Positions 27,643 to 37,186 are shown, counted from the stretch's first letter. The stretch: DNA of 64,000 nt from Ekhidna sp964289745 (GCA_964289745.1 CAXYMM010000002.1:310001-374000); one strand, 5' to 3'. Notes: generated from the letters alone by a model not told the origin. Translations and numbers: made by a program.

Positions 27643-28746
27643 ATGGAAAATTTTGTGGTATCGGCTCGTAAATACAGACCGCTTGGATTTGAAGAAGTTG
27701 TGGGGCAAAAGCATATCACCACCACATTAGAAAACGCCGTCAAGTCCAACCATTTGGGACAAGCATTACTTTTTTGTGGCCCAAGGGGGGTAGGAAAGAC
27801 TACCTGCGCAAGGATTCTTGCGAAGACCATCAATGAATTTAATACCGAGACAGGTGAAAGTAACAACAACTTCAACATCTTCGAGCTGGATGCCGCCTCG
27901 AACAACTCCGTAGACGACATTCGCAACTTAATCGATCAGGTTCGGTATCCGCCTCAGCAAGGAAAATATAAGGTCTACATCATCGATGAGGTACACATGC
28001 TGTCCACTCAGGCATTCAACGCTTTCCTCAAAACGTTAGAAGAACCCCCTGCCTATGCTATTTTCATTTTAGCTACAACGGAAAAGCATAAGGTAATCCC
28101 AACGATTTTGTCCCGGTGTCAGATTTATGATTTCAATCGAATTGAAGTCAAGGACATTCTGGCGCAACTTCATAAAATTGCGTTAAGTGAGGGAGTAGAT
28201 ACAGAAGAAGAAGCCCTTCATTTAATCGCTCAGAAAGCGGATGGTGCCCTTAGAGATGCCCTCTCTATTTTTGATATGATCACCACATTTTCCGCCGACG
28301 GGAAGATTACCTATCAGGATGTATTACGAAACTTGCATATGCTGGACTACGATTATTACTTCCAGATAGTAGACCTCTTGCTTGCAGAGAATATGTCAGG
28401 TGCTTTGATGCTTTTTGATAAGATCTTGAAGAATGGCTTTGATGGAAATAATTTTTTGAGTGGTTTTCAACAACATCTCCGAAACTTATTGGTAGCCAAA
28501 GACCCACAAACCATCGAACTACTGGAGGCGGCAGATAAGACCAAAGAGCAGTATTTAGCACAAGCTAAGCGCGCTAGTCCCTCATTCTTACTCTCTGCAC
28601 TTAATATTAGTAATCAGTTTGAGTTAAACTATAAGCAAAGCAAAAACCAACGCCTGCATGTAGAACTATGCCTGATGAAATTGGCTCACCTACCCAACGC
28701 CCTCTCGCTTAGCTCCATTGAAAATGAGGCAAAAAAAAAAGAATAA
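27643..28746 (+). CDS. dnaX: DNA polymerase III gamma/tau subunit, zero-frame product (gamma)
   Basis: 367 residues. Clamp-loader AAA+ ATPase: Walker A GPRGVGKT (46-53), DEVHMLS Walker B, SRC motif ILSRCQIYDF and the sensor 2 region. No zinc-binding cysteine module follows Walker A; from memory this is usual in Bacteroidota. The zero frame ends GCA AAA AAA AAA GAA TAA at 28728-28746, directly after a run of ten A. The -1 frame continues with a tau-like C-terminal domain, so the gene probably yields a short gamma and a long tau. Confidence 0.93.
   Translation: MENFVVSARKYRPLGFEEVVGQKHITTTLENAVKSNHLGQALLFCGPRGVGKTTCARILAKTINEFNTETGESNNNFNIFELDAASNNSVDDIRNLIDQVRYPPQQGKYKVYIIDEVHMLSTQAFNAFLKTLEEPPAYAIFILATTEKHKVIPTILSRCQIYDFNRIEVKDILAQLHKIALSEGVDTEEEALHLIAQKADGALRDALSIFDMITTFSADGKITYQDVLRNLHMLDYDYYFQIVDLLLAENMSGALMLFDKILKNGFDGNNFLSGFQQHLRNLLVAKDPQTIELLEAADKTKEQYLAQAKRASPSFLLSALNISNQFELNYKQSKNQRLHVELCLMKLAHLPNALSLSSIENEAKKKE
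28731..28741 (+). promoter_or_regulatory. A10-G slippery run, candidate programmed frameshift or slippage site of dnaX
   Basis: Ten A then GAATAA. Shifting -1 on A_AAA_AAA changes the reading from KKKE-stop to KKKRIIHDSEGEME and joins the downstream frame. E. coli dnaX uses a -1 shift at A AAA AAG to make gamma, and Thermus dnaX uses polymerase slippage on an A9 run. GAGG lies close before the run. No strong downstream hairpin is obvious, which slightly favours transcriptional slippage. Confidence 0.65.
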
Positions 28747-29348
28747 TCCATGATTCTGAAGGTGAAATGGAGACCGAGAAGGTTACGAAAGTAGACGTTG
28801 CCGAAAAGCCTGAACCGAAAGAAAAAAAAACCGACAATTCTCCAGTCCTGCCTGAAACGCCACCAGTAGCGAGCAACCAACGAATACCAACCCAACCCAA
28901 CAGTCGTACCGAGACACCAAGCATTTTTAACCGCAAGAAGCTGAGACTGGAGGGAAAGAAAAACACGCTCGACAAAAAAGAAGAGCCCTTTACCGAAAAA
29001 GACCTACAAAATAGTTGGAAAGCGTTTGGAGAAAACTGGAAAAACATTAGTGATACAGACAAATTGATCCTAAATCGTACCATTAAAAAAGGAAAAGGCC
29101 ACGTCGTAGTCTTGGAACTGGCCAGTCAACTGGAAGTGAGCTTCGTGGAAAAACGAGAAGTAGATTTAGTTCAGTTTTTAATATCCGACTTGAAAAATGA
29201 TCACATCGTTTTAAGAAAAGAAGTCATTAAAGAACAAAACGATAACAAAAAGCTCTATACAAGTAAGGATATTTATGAATATATGGTGAAGGAAAATCCT
29301 CATTTACAAGAGCTTAAAGATCGACTTGGACTTGATTTTGATTACTAA
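28742..29348 (+). CDS. dnaX: C-terminal tau domain of DNA polymerase III, -1 frame of dnaX
   Basis: About 200 residues in the -1 frame. A charged, proline-rich linker (EKPEPKEKKTDNSPVLPETP and RTETPSIFNRKKLRLEG) is followed by a folded domain: FTEKDLQNSWKAFGENW, then KGHVVVLELASQLEVSF and LKNDHIVLRKEVI. This is the tau domain normally fused to the DnaX ATPase in Bacteroidota, which binds the polymerase core. It has an internal ATG at 28767, but no convincing separate ribosome site, so production as a frameshifted extension is more likely than independent translation. Confidence 0.75.
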
Positions 29349-30071
29349 TTTTAGATTTATTCAAAATATGACTGATCATTACTGGAAAACTTGACCGAGT
29401 GACTCCATTTCTATCATAACCAGCGAACACATAGTGAGCCGTTTTTGCTTTGGAAAAAATCAGCAGACTCAATTGGCATAACCCAAGGAGAACCTCATAT
29501 CTGATAATGCCCCTTTATTCGATCAAGTAGTAGCCATTACAGCCAATCATCTCAGACCATTCCCGCTAACTAAACTTCTTGGTTTTATAAGCCTTCGGGG
29601 TAGAAAAAACCCCGAAATTGCTCAGACTTCGAATTAAACGTGTGCAATAAAATTGTTTTAACAGTTCATGATAATAGCCTAGTGCGCCAGTTGATAATAA
29701 AGGGTTTAATCGGTTCAAACAAAGTACAATAGTTTGATTTTCAAGAAAATTAAACATTTTATTATAATTATCTTCTCATTTTGGTTGAACGTTCCTGGTT
29801 TGATCTTAGAAAGGGTTAAGTTTCGTGGCCTCTAAAAAGGTAAGTAGTAAATGTTTACTTCAGCACTTTTTGGAATTCGAAAAATATTTCATCGTTGATA
29901 AGTCGTACCCCGTTTCTCACAGGTTTCTTTATGAAACTTCTAAAAGGCGATGACACTATCGAAATGAGTGAGGTTATTTTTTTAATTTTCAAAAAAATTC
30001 AACTAAATTCTAATATTTATTCTTTCTTTTTAAGTAGCTTCAAAGATTGGTTTAAATAAAATATCAAATAA
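29349..30071. other. 723-bp gap between dnaX and the TonB receptor, with gene debris
   Basis: No intact gene. On the minus strand at about 29349-29500 pieces such as AHYVFAGYDRNGV and GSPWVMPIESADFF read like broken coding sequence that I cannot assign. Near 29548 the motif GACCATTCCCGCT also occurs at 37038 behind lipoprotein locus A, and a related TTCCCGCT lies beside locus D, suggesting a trace of the same cassette family. From 29900 on the sequence is AT-rich and should hold the receptor promoter. Confidence 0.5.
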
Positions 30072-30089
30072 ATGAATAAAATTAGACAA

Positions 30090-32894
30090 ATGAAAAAGAC
30101 ATCAATTTACCTAATAGCTCTATTGTTATCAATGGCTGTTATAGGACAACAAAGAACCATCTCTGGATCTGTTAGGGATGAAGACGGTGAACCACTTATT
30201 GGCGCAACAGTGCTCGAGAAGGGGACATCAAACGGAACAATCTCTGATTTGAACGGCGCATTTACACTTTCCGTGAATGAGGGTTCGACAATTATCGTGA
30301 GTTATATTGGATTTCAAACCCAAGAAATTGACGTTAAAAGTGGGTTATTAGACATTGTTATGACAGCAGGAATAGAATTAGAAGACGTTACAGTAGTTGG
30401 AAGCAGAGGTGTTCCAAGAAGCGATGGTGACACTCCCCTCCCTTTAGACAAGGTAACAGCGAAACAATTGATTGCGACGGGACAAAATACGTTCGATAAG
30501 GCACTTCAATACACCATACCTTCTTTCAATACAGTTCAAACCCCTGTTAATGATGCAACCTCATTACTTGATCCATATGAAATTAGAAATATGGGGCCAA
30601 GTAGAACATTGATCTTGATCAATGGAAAGAGAAAGAATCTAAGTTCATTACTATATGTACAAACTTCACCGGGTAGAGGTGAAACAGGTGCTGACATCTC
30701 AGCAATCCCCGTAGATGCCATCAAAAGAGTAGAGGTACTAAGAGATGGTGCCTCTGCGCAATATGGCTCCGATGCAATCGCAGGAGTTGTAAATATTGTG
30801 CTAAAAGATCAGGTAGAAGATGCTTCTGTTACGCTTAGAGCGGGTATTACTGGCGAAGGTGATGGAGAGATGTTTGGTTTAGCACTATCGAATGGAGCAG
30901 ATTTAAATGGGAAAGGCTATTTTAACTATACAGTCGATTTATCACAAGTAGGGCTTGCGAATAGACCAGGCACAGTAAGTGCAGAAGGGGAAGCGGCAGA
31001 TTTTGAAGCTGATATTAATTTTGTTAAGGAGTTTTTATCTAGAAGACCCGATGCTGGTAATATTAATGGATCACCTCAAACTACGGCGGCCAAATTTTTA
31101 ATTAATGCAGGTGCTGACATTTCTAAAAATGCAGAACTTTATGCAAATGCTGCTTATGTCTACAAAAAAGTAAATAGTTATGCCAACTATAGAGTTCCAT
31201 ATTGGAGAACCATTGAAGCTTTTCCTTACTTGGCTAACTTTTTCCCTGGAAAACATCCAACAAACCCAGGAGGATACGATGGATACGTCCCTACCTTTGA
31301 TGGAGATTTACTCGATTATAACGGCACCATTGGAATTAAAGGGACACTCAACGGTTGGAATCATGACGCTTCTTTAACGGTCGGTGGAAACCAACAGACA
31401 TATACGATTAACAATACACACAACCAAAATTTTGTTTACTCTCCCTCTACATGGCTAGATGCAAACGGAAATAATGTGGTAGATCAGGATGAACTTACCC
31501 AAGGATCTTCCCTGTATAGAGAAAATTCGCCAATTACTTTTGATGCAGGGGGTACACGGTTTACTCATTTGGTTGGAAATATTGATTTAGGAAGAAAAAT
31601 CACAGATCAATTAAGTATCGGATTAGGTACAGAGTTTAGGTCAGAAACTTTTATCGTTATCGAAGGAGCACTTTCTTCATACGATGGCGGAGGAGCAGAT
31701 TCGTTTGCGGGAAATCAGCCTGAAAACTCTGGTAAGTTTAATAGATATAATGTAGGAGGATATTTTGATGTGTCATATGATTTCAATAAATATTTTTTAA
31801 TCAACGGTACCATTAGGGCTGAAGAGTATAGTGATTTTGGTAGTGCTTTTGTTTGGAAATTAAGTTCCAGATATAAACTTTTTGATGACAAAATGACATT
31901 AAGAGGATCTTTATCAACAGGATTCAGAGCGCCGACATTACATCAAATTTATACGCAAAAGGCTCAATATTCTTTCGTTCCAGGGGCAGGTATTCAAGTG
32001 GGTGGTCTCATTAACAATGTTTCACCTCAAGCTAGATTACTTGGAATTGATGCATTAGACCCAGAAGAATCTCAAAATTTTACCGCTGGTATTGCTTTTA
32101 AGCCAACCAATAATTTAAACTTTACAGTAGATTATTATAACATAAAGGTAGAGGATAGAATCGTGTTAGGAACAGAGATTGGACCAACAGACGCTGAAAA
32201 TACGCCCTTAGATCAATTACTTGAAGATAATAACTTATCAGATGTCAGTTTCTTTAGTAATGCAATAGATACACGGACTTCTGGTATCGATTTTGTAGGA
32301 AGTATTCAATATCTATCAATTGGAAGTGGTGAATTATCAATCAATCTCGCAGGTAATATTGTCTTAGAGAATAAGAGAATTAGCCCCGTTAAAAATACGG
32401 ATTTAGTAGCTTCTTCGGGGCAGTCAGTTGTTAATGAAACACAAGAGGCGCTATTCTTCACATCAAGACCTGATACAAAATGGATTCTTGGTTTAAATTA
32501 TGAAATTGGGAAAATAAATATCGCATTAAACAATACGTACTTCGGAAAAACGACTTTCAAACAACAAGGCATGGATGAAAATCTGCGTACGGAGTTTGAT
32601 CCAAAGATTGTCACAGACTTGGGCCTTAATTTTAATGCAACAGATCGAATGACAATTGCCCTCAATCTTAATAATATTCTGAATATTTTGCCAAAGTGGA
32701 ATTTTGTAGCAGAAAATGTTGCTGGCGAAGCACTGCTAAAAGATACAAGCACAAATTCATTTGGTTTGACTCCTATTGAAGTTCAGTCTAATCTGATCTC
32801 GTTTAATCAGAGGTACTCCCGAATGACTTATGATGGATATCATTTCAGCCAATTAGGATCTCTCTTCAATCTTTCGCTAAGACTCAAACTATAA
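30090..32894 (+). CDS. TonB-dependent outer membrane receptor (not SusC-paired)
   Basis: About 934 residues from ATG 30090 (MKKTSIYLIALLLSMAVIGQ signal peptide); an ATG 18 bases earlier is in frame but would lengthen the leader. Carboxypeptidase-like domain (TISGSVRDEDGEPLIGATV), plug domain with RNMGPSRTLILINGKRKN and DAIKRVEVLRDGASAQYGSDAI, and a beta-barrel with the receptor-type sequence RGSLSTGFRAPTLHQIYTQK. It lacks the SusC-type ending and has no susD neighbour, so it more likely imports a siderophore, cofactor or small substrate. A strong terminator follows, so it stands alone. Confidence 0.92.
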   Translation: MKKTSIYLIALLLSMAVIGQQRTISGSVRDEDGEPLIGATVLEKGTSNGTISDLNGAFTLSVNEGSTIIVSYIGFQTQEIDVKSGLLDIVMTAGIELEDVTVVGSRGVPRSDGDTPLPLDKVTAKQLIATGQNTFDKALQYTIPSFNTVQTPVNDATSLLDPYEIRNMGPSRTLILINGKRKNLSSLLYVQTSPGRGETGADISAIPVDAIKRVEVLRDGASAQYGSDAIAGVVNIVLKDQVEDASVTLRAGITGEGDGEMFGLALSNGADLNGKGYFNYTVDLSQVGLANRPGTVSAEGEAADFEADINFVKEFLSRRPDAGNINGSPQTTAAKFLINAGADISKNAELYANAAYVYKKVNSYANYRVPYWRTIEAFPYLANFFPGKHPTNPGGYDGYVPTFDGDLLDYNGTIGIKGTLNGWNHDASLTVGGNQQTYTINNTHNQNFVYSPSTWLDANGNNVVDQDELTQGSSLYRENSPITFDAGGTRFTHLVGNIDLGRKITDQLSIGLGTEFRSETFIVIEGALSSYDGGGADSFAGNQPENSGKFNRYNVGGYFDVSYDFNKYFLINGTIRAEEYSDFGSAFVWKLSSRYKLFDDKMTLRGSLSTGFRAPTLHQIYTQKAQYSFVPGAGIQVGGLINNVSPQARLLGIDALDPEESQNFTAGIAFKPTNNLNFTVDYYNIKVEDRIVLGTEIGPTDAENTPLDQLLEDNNLSDVSFFSNAIDTRTSGIDFVGSIQYLSIGSGELSINLAGNIVLENKRISPVKNTDLVASSGQSVVNETQEALFFTSRPDTKWILGLNYEIGKINIALNNTYFGKTTFKQQGMDENLRTEFDPKIVTDLGLNFNATDRMTIALNLNNILNILPKWNFVAENVAGEALLKDTSTNSFGLTPIEVQSNLISFNQRYSRMTYDGYHFSQLGSLFNLSLRLKL

Positions 32895-32953
32895 TCGGAA
32901 GAGCTAACGCTATAAAGGGTTAGTGCATTCAAGGGAATTATCCTGTCTTAGAT

Positions 32954-32985
32954 AAATCCTGACTTATTTAGATAAGTCAGGATTT
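32954..32985 (+). terminator. terminator of the TonB receptor gene
   Basis: AAATCCTGACTTA and TAAGTCAGGATTT pair perfectly over 13 bp around a 6-nt loop. The 3' side is followed by ATTGTG, not a pure T tract, but the symmetry and position behind a lone gene support termination. Confidence 0.75.
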
Positions 32986-33376
32986 ATTGTGATAGGCTTT
33001 CGTTAAGATTGATTTAGTCCGAATCTTGATTACTTCATATTTTTAAATTGAGCTAATTTCAAACTCCCAAAATTTTCTCAAACAACTTCCTTCTTTTAGA
33101 AGCGGCATCTTATACTCCCGCCAAAAACGACTCTGACCGAAACCACCTTATTTACTAAAACTTTCAAAAAAGGACTCAAATCATTTTTTAGTAAAATCAG
33201 CAGACTTATAACTATTTAAGAACAAACCCAGTTAAAAATGTAAAAAATAATTTATTTTATATGTAAAAATGATTTATTTTATACGTATTATTTTTATAAA
33301 TAAAACTATATTCATTTCTCCATTTTTTATGTATGTTTTATTCTGTAAGTATGTTTTATTCTAAAAAATAGGAAAT
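32986..33376 (+). promoter_or_regulatory. AT-rich upstream region of lipoprotein locus A with short direct repeats
   Basis: 391 bp, no gene. From about 33232 it becomes extremely AT-rich, with repeated ATTTATTTTATA(C/T)GTA units and two copies of TATGTTTTATTCT (33332-33344 and 33350-33362) just before the start codon. Unlike loci B-D it has no AATCA array. The repeats may be regulator sites or a second kind of slippage-prone tract. Confidence 0.45.
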
Positions 33377-36300
33377 ATGAAAAATAAATTAAGTCATGCC
33401 TTTCTAATGTCTATGCTATGCTTAATCGCAATCTTATTGAGTTGTGGTAGGGACGATGACTCGGCTATCCCAAAAGTAGTCGCCAACTTTACATTTACAG
33501 TAGACGAAGAAGCGACAGGGAAAGTATCTTTTAAAAGCACTTCTGAAAACGCGACCCGTTACTCTTGGGACTTTGGAGATGGAAACACTTCAACAGATGA
33601 AAGTCCAACACATACCTACGCTAAGGACGGAGTCTACACGGTAAAGCTCACCGCTACAAATGAAGGCGGTTCGGATGCTAAAGCAGAAACGGTTACCATT
33701 ACGATAAAAGGAACTGACACCCAATTGATTGCCAATTTTACTTTCAAGGTAGACACAACTGCAAGTAAAGTAACCTTCACGAACACTTCTACAAATGCGA
33801 CCAGCTACGCTTGGGATTTTGGAGATGGAAACACTTCAACAGATGCAAGTCCAATACATACGTACGCTAAGGACAGTACCTATTCAGTAACACTCACCGT
33901 TACGAATAGTGCGGGCGAATCAGTTAATTCCACGCAAACGGTGACCATTGTCTTAGCCCCCGTTTCTGATTTTAGCTTTAGCATAGCTTCAGGAGGGGTT
34001 GTAACCTTTACAAATACTTCTACAAATGCGACCAGCTACGCTTGGGATTTTGGAGATGGAAACACTTCAACAGATGCAAGTCCAATACATACGTACGCTA
34101 AGGACAGTACCTATTCAGTAACACTCACCGTTACGAATAGTGCGGGCGAATCAGTTAATTCCACGCAAACGGTGACCATTGTCTTAGCCCCCGTTTCTGA
34201 TTTTAGCTTTAGCATAGCTTCAGGAGGGGTTGTAACCTTTACAAATACTTCTTTAAATGCGACCGGTTACACGTGGGACTTTGGAGATGGAAACACTTCA
34301 ACAGATGAAAGCCCCACCCATACCTACACCCAAAGCGGAGATTTTGATATAATGCTCACCGCTAGGAACAGTGCGGGCGCATCAGTTAATTCCACACAAA
34401 CGGTTACCATTGTCTTAGCCCCCGTTTCTGATTTTGCCTTTAGCATAGCTTCAGGAAGGGTTGTAACCTTTTCAAACACTTCCTTAAATGCGACCGGTTA
34501 CACGTGGGACTTTGGAGATGGAAACACTTCAACAGATGAAAGCCCCACCCATACCTACACCCAAAGCGGAGATTTTGATATAATGCTCACCGCTAGGAAC
34601 AGTGCGGGCGCATCAGTTAATTCCACACAAACGGTTACCATTGTCTTAGCCCCCGTTTCTGATTTTAGCTTTAGCATAGCTTCAGGAGGGGTTGTAACCT
34701 TTACAAACACTTCTACAAATGCGACTGGTTACACGTGGGACTTTGGAGATGGAAACACTTCAACAGATGAAAGTCCCACCCATACCTACACCCAAAGCGG
34801 AGATTTTGATGTAACGCTCACCGCTAGGAACAGTGCGGGCGCATCAGTTAATTCCATGCAAACGGTGACCATTGTATTAGCCCCTGTTTCTGATTTTAGC
34901 TTTAGCATAGCTTCAAGAGGGGTTGTAACCTTCACGAACGCTTCTACAAATGCGACCGGTTACACGTGGGACTTTGGAGATGGAAACACTTCAACAGATG
35001 AAAACCCCACCCATACCTACACGCAAAACGGAGATTTTGACGTAACACTTACTGCTACGAATAGTGTGGGCGCATCAGTTAATTCCATGCAAACGGTGAC
35101 CATTGTCTTAGCCCCCACTTCTAGTTTTAGCTTTACTCAGGGTTCAGGAGGGGTTGTAACCTTTACAAACACTTCTTTAAATGCGACCGGTTACACATGG
35201 GACTTTGGAGATGGAAGTGCTACTTCCACAGCAACAAGTCCCACCCATACCTACACGCAAAGCGGAGATTTTGATGTAACGCTCACCGCTAGGAACAGTG
35301 CGGGCGCATTAGTTAATTCCATGCAAACGGTGACCATTGTATTAGCCCCCGTTTCTGATTTTACCTTTAGCATAGCTTCAGGAGGGGTTGTAACCTTTAC
35401 AAACACTTCTACAAATGCGACTGGTTACACGTGGGACTTTGGAGATGGAAGTGCTACTTCAACAGCAACAAGTCCCACCCATACCTACACGCAAAGCGGA
35501 GATTTTGACGTAACGCTCACTGCTAGGAACAGTGCGGGCGCATTAGTTAATTCTACGCAAACGGTGACCATTGTATTAGCCCCCGTTTCTGATTTTACCT
35601 TTAGCATAGCTTCAGGAGGGGTTGTAACCTTTACAAACACTTCCTTAAATGCGACCGGTTATACATGGGACTTTGGAGATGGAAACACTTCAACAGATGA
35701 AAGCCCCACCCATACCTACACCCAAAGCGGAGATTTTGATGTAACGCTCACCGCTAGGAATAGTGCGGGCGCATCAGTTAATTCCATGCAAACGGTGACC
35801 ATTACTAATGTAATTACCATAGACATAGCTGACTTGTCACAACTATCTGTTGCAGAAAATAGCGTTGATGGAACCGTTATTGTGGAGATAGCGGCGACCG
35901 TAACCAATTCGAATGACACGCCTGTTTATTCGATTCTGAGTCAAAATCCAGCGGGTGCCATTGGTATAGTTGGAAATCAAATGGTTATTGCCGATTCGAG
36001 CGCATTTGATTTCGAAACCAATACTGCAATTACAGGTGAAATTCAGGGGACAGTAGGCGGTGTGATGGCTACAGCAACGTTTTCGATTTCAATAATGGAT
36101 GATCCTGATGAAGGAATTTACATCCCAGATGCAAAATTCAAATCTTTATTGCTAAGTCTTAATGGTCTTAACGCCGACGGAGATCAGAAAATCTCAGAAG
36201 GTGAAGCCCGAAACTTTGCAGGTTCAATTTTGGCAACTAGTAAAGGCATTACAGACGCTACTGGAATTGAATATTTTATAAATATTACCGATCTTGACCT

Positions 36301-36853
36301 TAGTGGAAATGCCTTAAAAGTACTCAATGTTTCTAACAACACAGCACTTGCTAGCCTAAATGTAAATGAGAACAATTTAACAGCACTGGATGTTTCTAGA
36401 AACACAGTACTTACTCGCCTCTTTATAAGTGATAATAATTTAACAGTGCTAGATGTTTCTAAAAATACAGCACTCACTCGCCTAAATGCAAATAGGAACG
36501 ATTTAACAGCACTGGATGTTTCTAAAAACACGGCACTTACTCGCCTCTTTATAAGTGATAATAATTTAACAGTGCTAGATGTTTCTAAAAACACAGTGCT
36601 TACTCGCCTAAATACAAATAGGAATAATTTAACAGTGCTAGATGTTTCAAAAAACACAGCGCTTACTCTTTTGTGGTCATATCAAAATGCATTAACAAAG
36701 GTTAATCTTGCTAATGGCAATAACGATGCGATTACTAATTTGGACTTGCGAGATAATCTTAATCTAACCTGTGTGCAAGTTGATAATTTACCTCCCAATA
36801 GTAATTGGCTTTTTGATAATGCAGCTGTTTTTCAAACAATGGATTGTAATTAA
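33377..36853 (+). CDS. locus A: surface lipoprotein with ten PKD domains and a leucine-rich repeat domain
   Basis: 1158 residues. Lipoprotein signal MKNKLSHAFLMSMLCLIAILLSC (C23). Ten PKD domains follow (about 33-810), each with a WDFGDG core; the unit is 77 residues (231 bp), and copies 2-10 are so alike in DNA that recent duplication is likely. Next come a cadherin-like domain (about 815-915), an EF-hand-like loop LNADGDQKISEGEA and 21-residue leucine-rich repeats of the type LTALDVSKNTALTRL (about 960-1120). The C-terminus matches loci C and D. Probably a cell-surface adhesin or binding protein. Start is at ATG after an AATAGGAAAT ribosome site; no pentamer array, so it is not phase-controlled in the same way. 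Confidence 0.93.
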   Translation: MKNKLSHAFLMSMLCLIAILLSCGRDDDSAIPKVVANFTFTVDEEATGKVSFKSTSENATRYSWDFGDGNTSTDESPTHTYAKDGVYTVKLTATNEGGSDAKAETVTITIKGTDTQLIANFTFKVDTTASKVTFTNTSTNATSYAWDFGDGNTSTDASPIHTYAKDSTYSVTLTVTNSAGESVNSTQTVTIVLAPVSDFSFSIASGGVVTFTNTSTNATSYAWDFGDGNTSTDASPIHTYAKDSTYSVTLTVTNSAGESVNSTQTVTIVLAPVSDFSFSIASGGVVTFTNTSLNATGYTWDFGDGNTSTDESPTHTYTQSGDFDIMLTARNSAGASVNSTQTVTIVLAPVSDFAFSIASGRVVTFSNTSLNATGYTWDFGDGNTSTDESPTHTYTQSGDFDIMLTARNSAGASVNSTQTVTIVLAPVSDFSFSIASGGVVTFTNTSTNATGYTWDFGDGNTSTDESPTHTYTQSGDFDVTLTARNSAGASVNSMQTVTIVLAPVSDFSFSIASRGVVTFTNASTNATGYTWDFGDGNTSTDENPTHTYTQNGDFDVTLTATNSVGASVNSMQTVTIVLAPTSSFSFTQGSGGVVTFTNTSLNATGYTWDFGDGSATSTATSPTHTYTQSGDFDVTLTARNSAGALVNSMQTVTIVLAPVSDFTFSIASGGVVTFTNTSTNATGYTWDFGDGSATSTATSPTHTYTQSGDFDVTLTARNSAGALVNSTQTVTIVLAPVSDFTFSIASGGVVTFTNTSLNATGYTWDFGDGNTSTDESPTHTYTQSGDFDVTLTARNSAGASVNSMQTVTITNVITIDIADLSQLSVAENSVDGTVIVEIAATVTNSNDTPVYSILSQNPAGAIGIVGNQMVIADSSAFDFETNTAITGEIQGTVGGVMATATFSISIMDDPDEGIYIPDAKFKSLLLSLNGLNADGDQKISEGEARNFAGSILATSKGITDATGIEYFINITDLDLSGNALKVLNVSNNTALASLNVNENNLTALDVSRNTVLTRLFISDNNLTVLDVSKNTALTRLNANRNDLTALDVSKNTALTRLFISDNNLTVLDVSKNTVLTRLNTNRNNLTVLDVSKNTALTLLWSYQNALTKVNLANGNNDAITNLDLRDNLNLTCVQVDNLPPNSNWLFDNAAVFQTMDCN

Positions 36854-36857
36854 AAAA

Positions 36858-36980
36858 GCGCATCACTGCCTAAACTCCGTAAAACGGGGTTTAGGCTAAG
36901 CGTTTTTTACTAAAACTACTAAGCGATCCTATTTAGCGCATAGAAAAAACGACGTTGGGTAAGAAAGGGAGGTAGATGGG
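36858..36980 (+). repeat. 3' cassette block of locus A, with terminator
   Basis: Begins with a terminator: GCCTAAACTCCG and CGGGGTTTAGGC pair (36868-36896), closed further by AAAAAAGCG/CGTTTTTT. After it, AGCGATCCTATTTAGCGCATAG and GACGTTGGGTAAGAAAGGGAGG match the sequence behind locus C (53611-53730) and, in its first part, locus D. Conservation of non-coding sequence behind three family members indicates that whole cassettes were copied. Confidence 0.75.
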
Positions 36981-37186
36981 CGGATTCTTTAGCATTGCGC
37001 TGAAGGGAGGTTCGGGCAGTATGGCTCATGATCTCGGACCATTCCCGCTGCCTCAACCGCTTAATTTTAGTGTTTTTTAAGCCGACTCTTAAAAAAAACC
37101 ATATTTTGTTAAATTTATTTGCAAATACGATCCAATACCCTTAGTCTTGTGTTTTAATATATTTTATAATTTAAACAAAAACCGAA
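36981..37186 (+). promoter_or_regulatory. shared 5' block of locus B (promoter candidate)
   Basis: 37091-37154, running from AAAAAAAACCATATTTTG through ATTTGCAAATACGATC to CCTTAGTCTTGTGTTTTA, is nearly identical to 51795-51858 before locus C. Its second half (GCGATCCAATACC(T/C)TTA..CTTGTGTT) recurs before locus D. It contains TTTG and a TAccCTTA element 14 bp apart, roughly Bacteroidota promoter-like but with short spacing, and a palindrome ATTTGCAAAT. I infer a shared promoter or operator. The stretch 36981-37090 holds no gene. Confidence 0.6.

Noticed and set aside
27643..28746. DnaX lacks the zinc-binding cysteines after Walker A
   Set aside because: From memory DnaX of many Bacteroidota lacks this module, so it is probably normal for the phylum.
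36184..36657. Long open reading frame antisense to the LRR region of locus A
   Set aside because: It is a repeat-driven shadow of the leucine-rich repeats with repetitive Ser/Val/Phe composition and no ribosome site.
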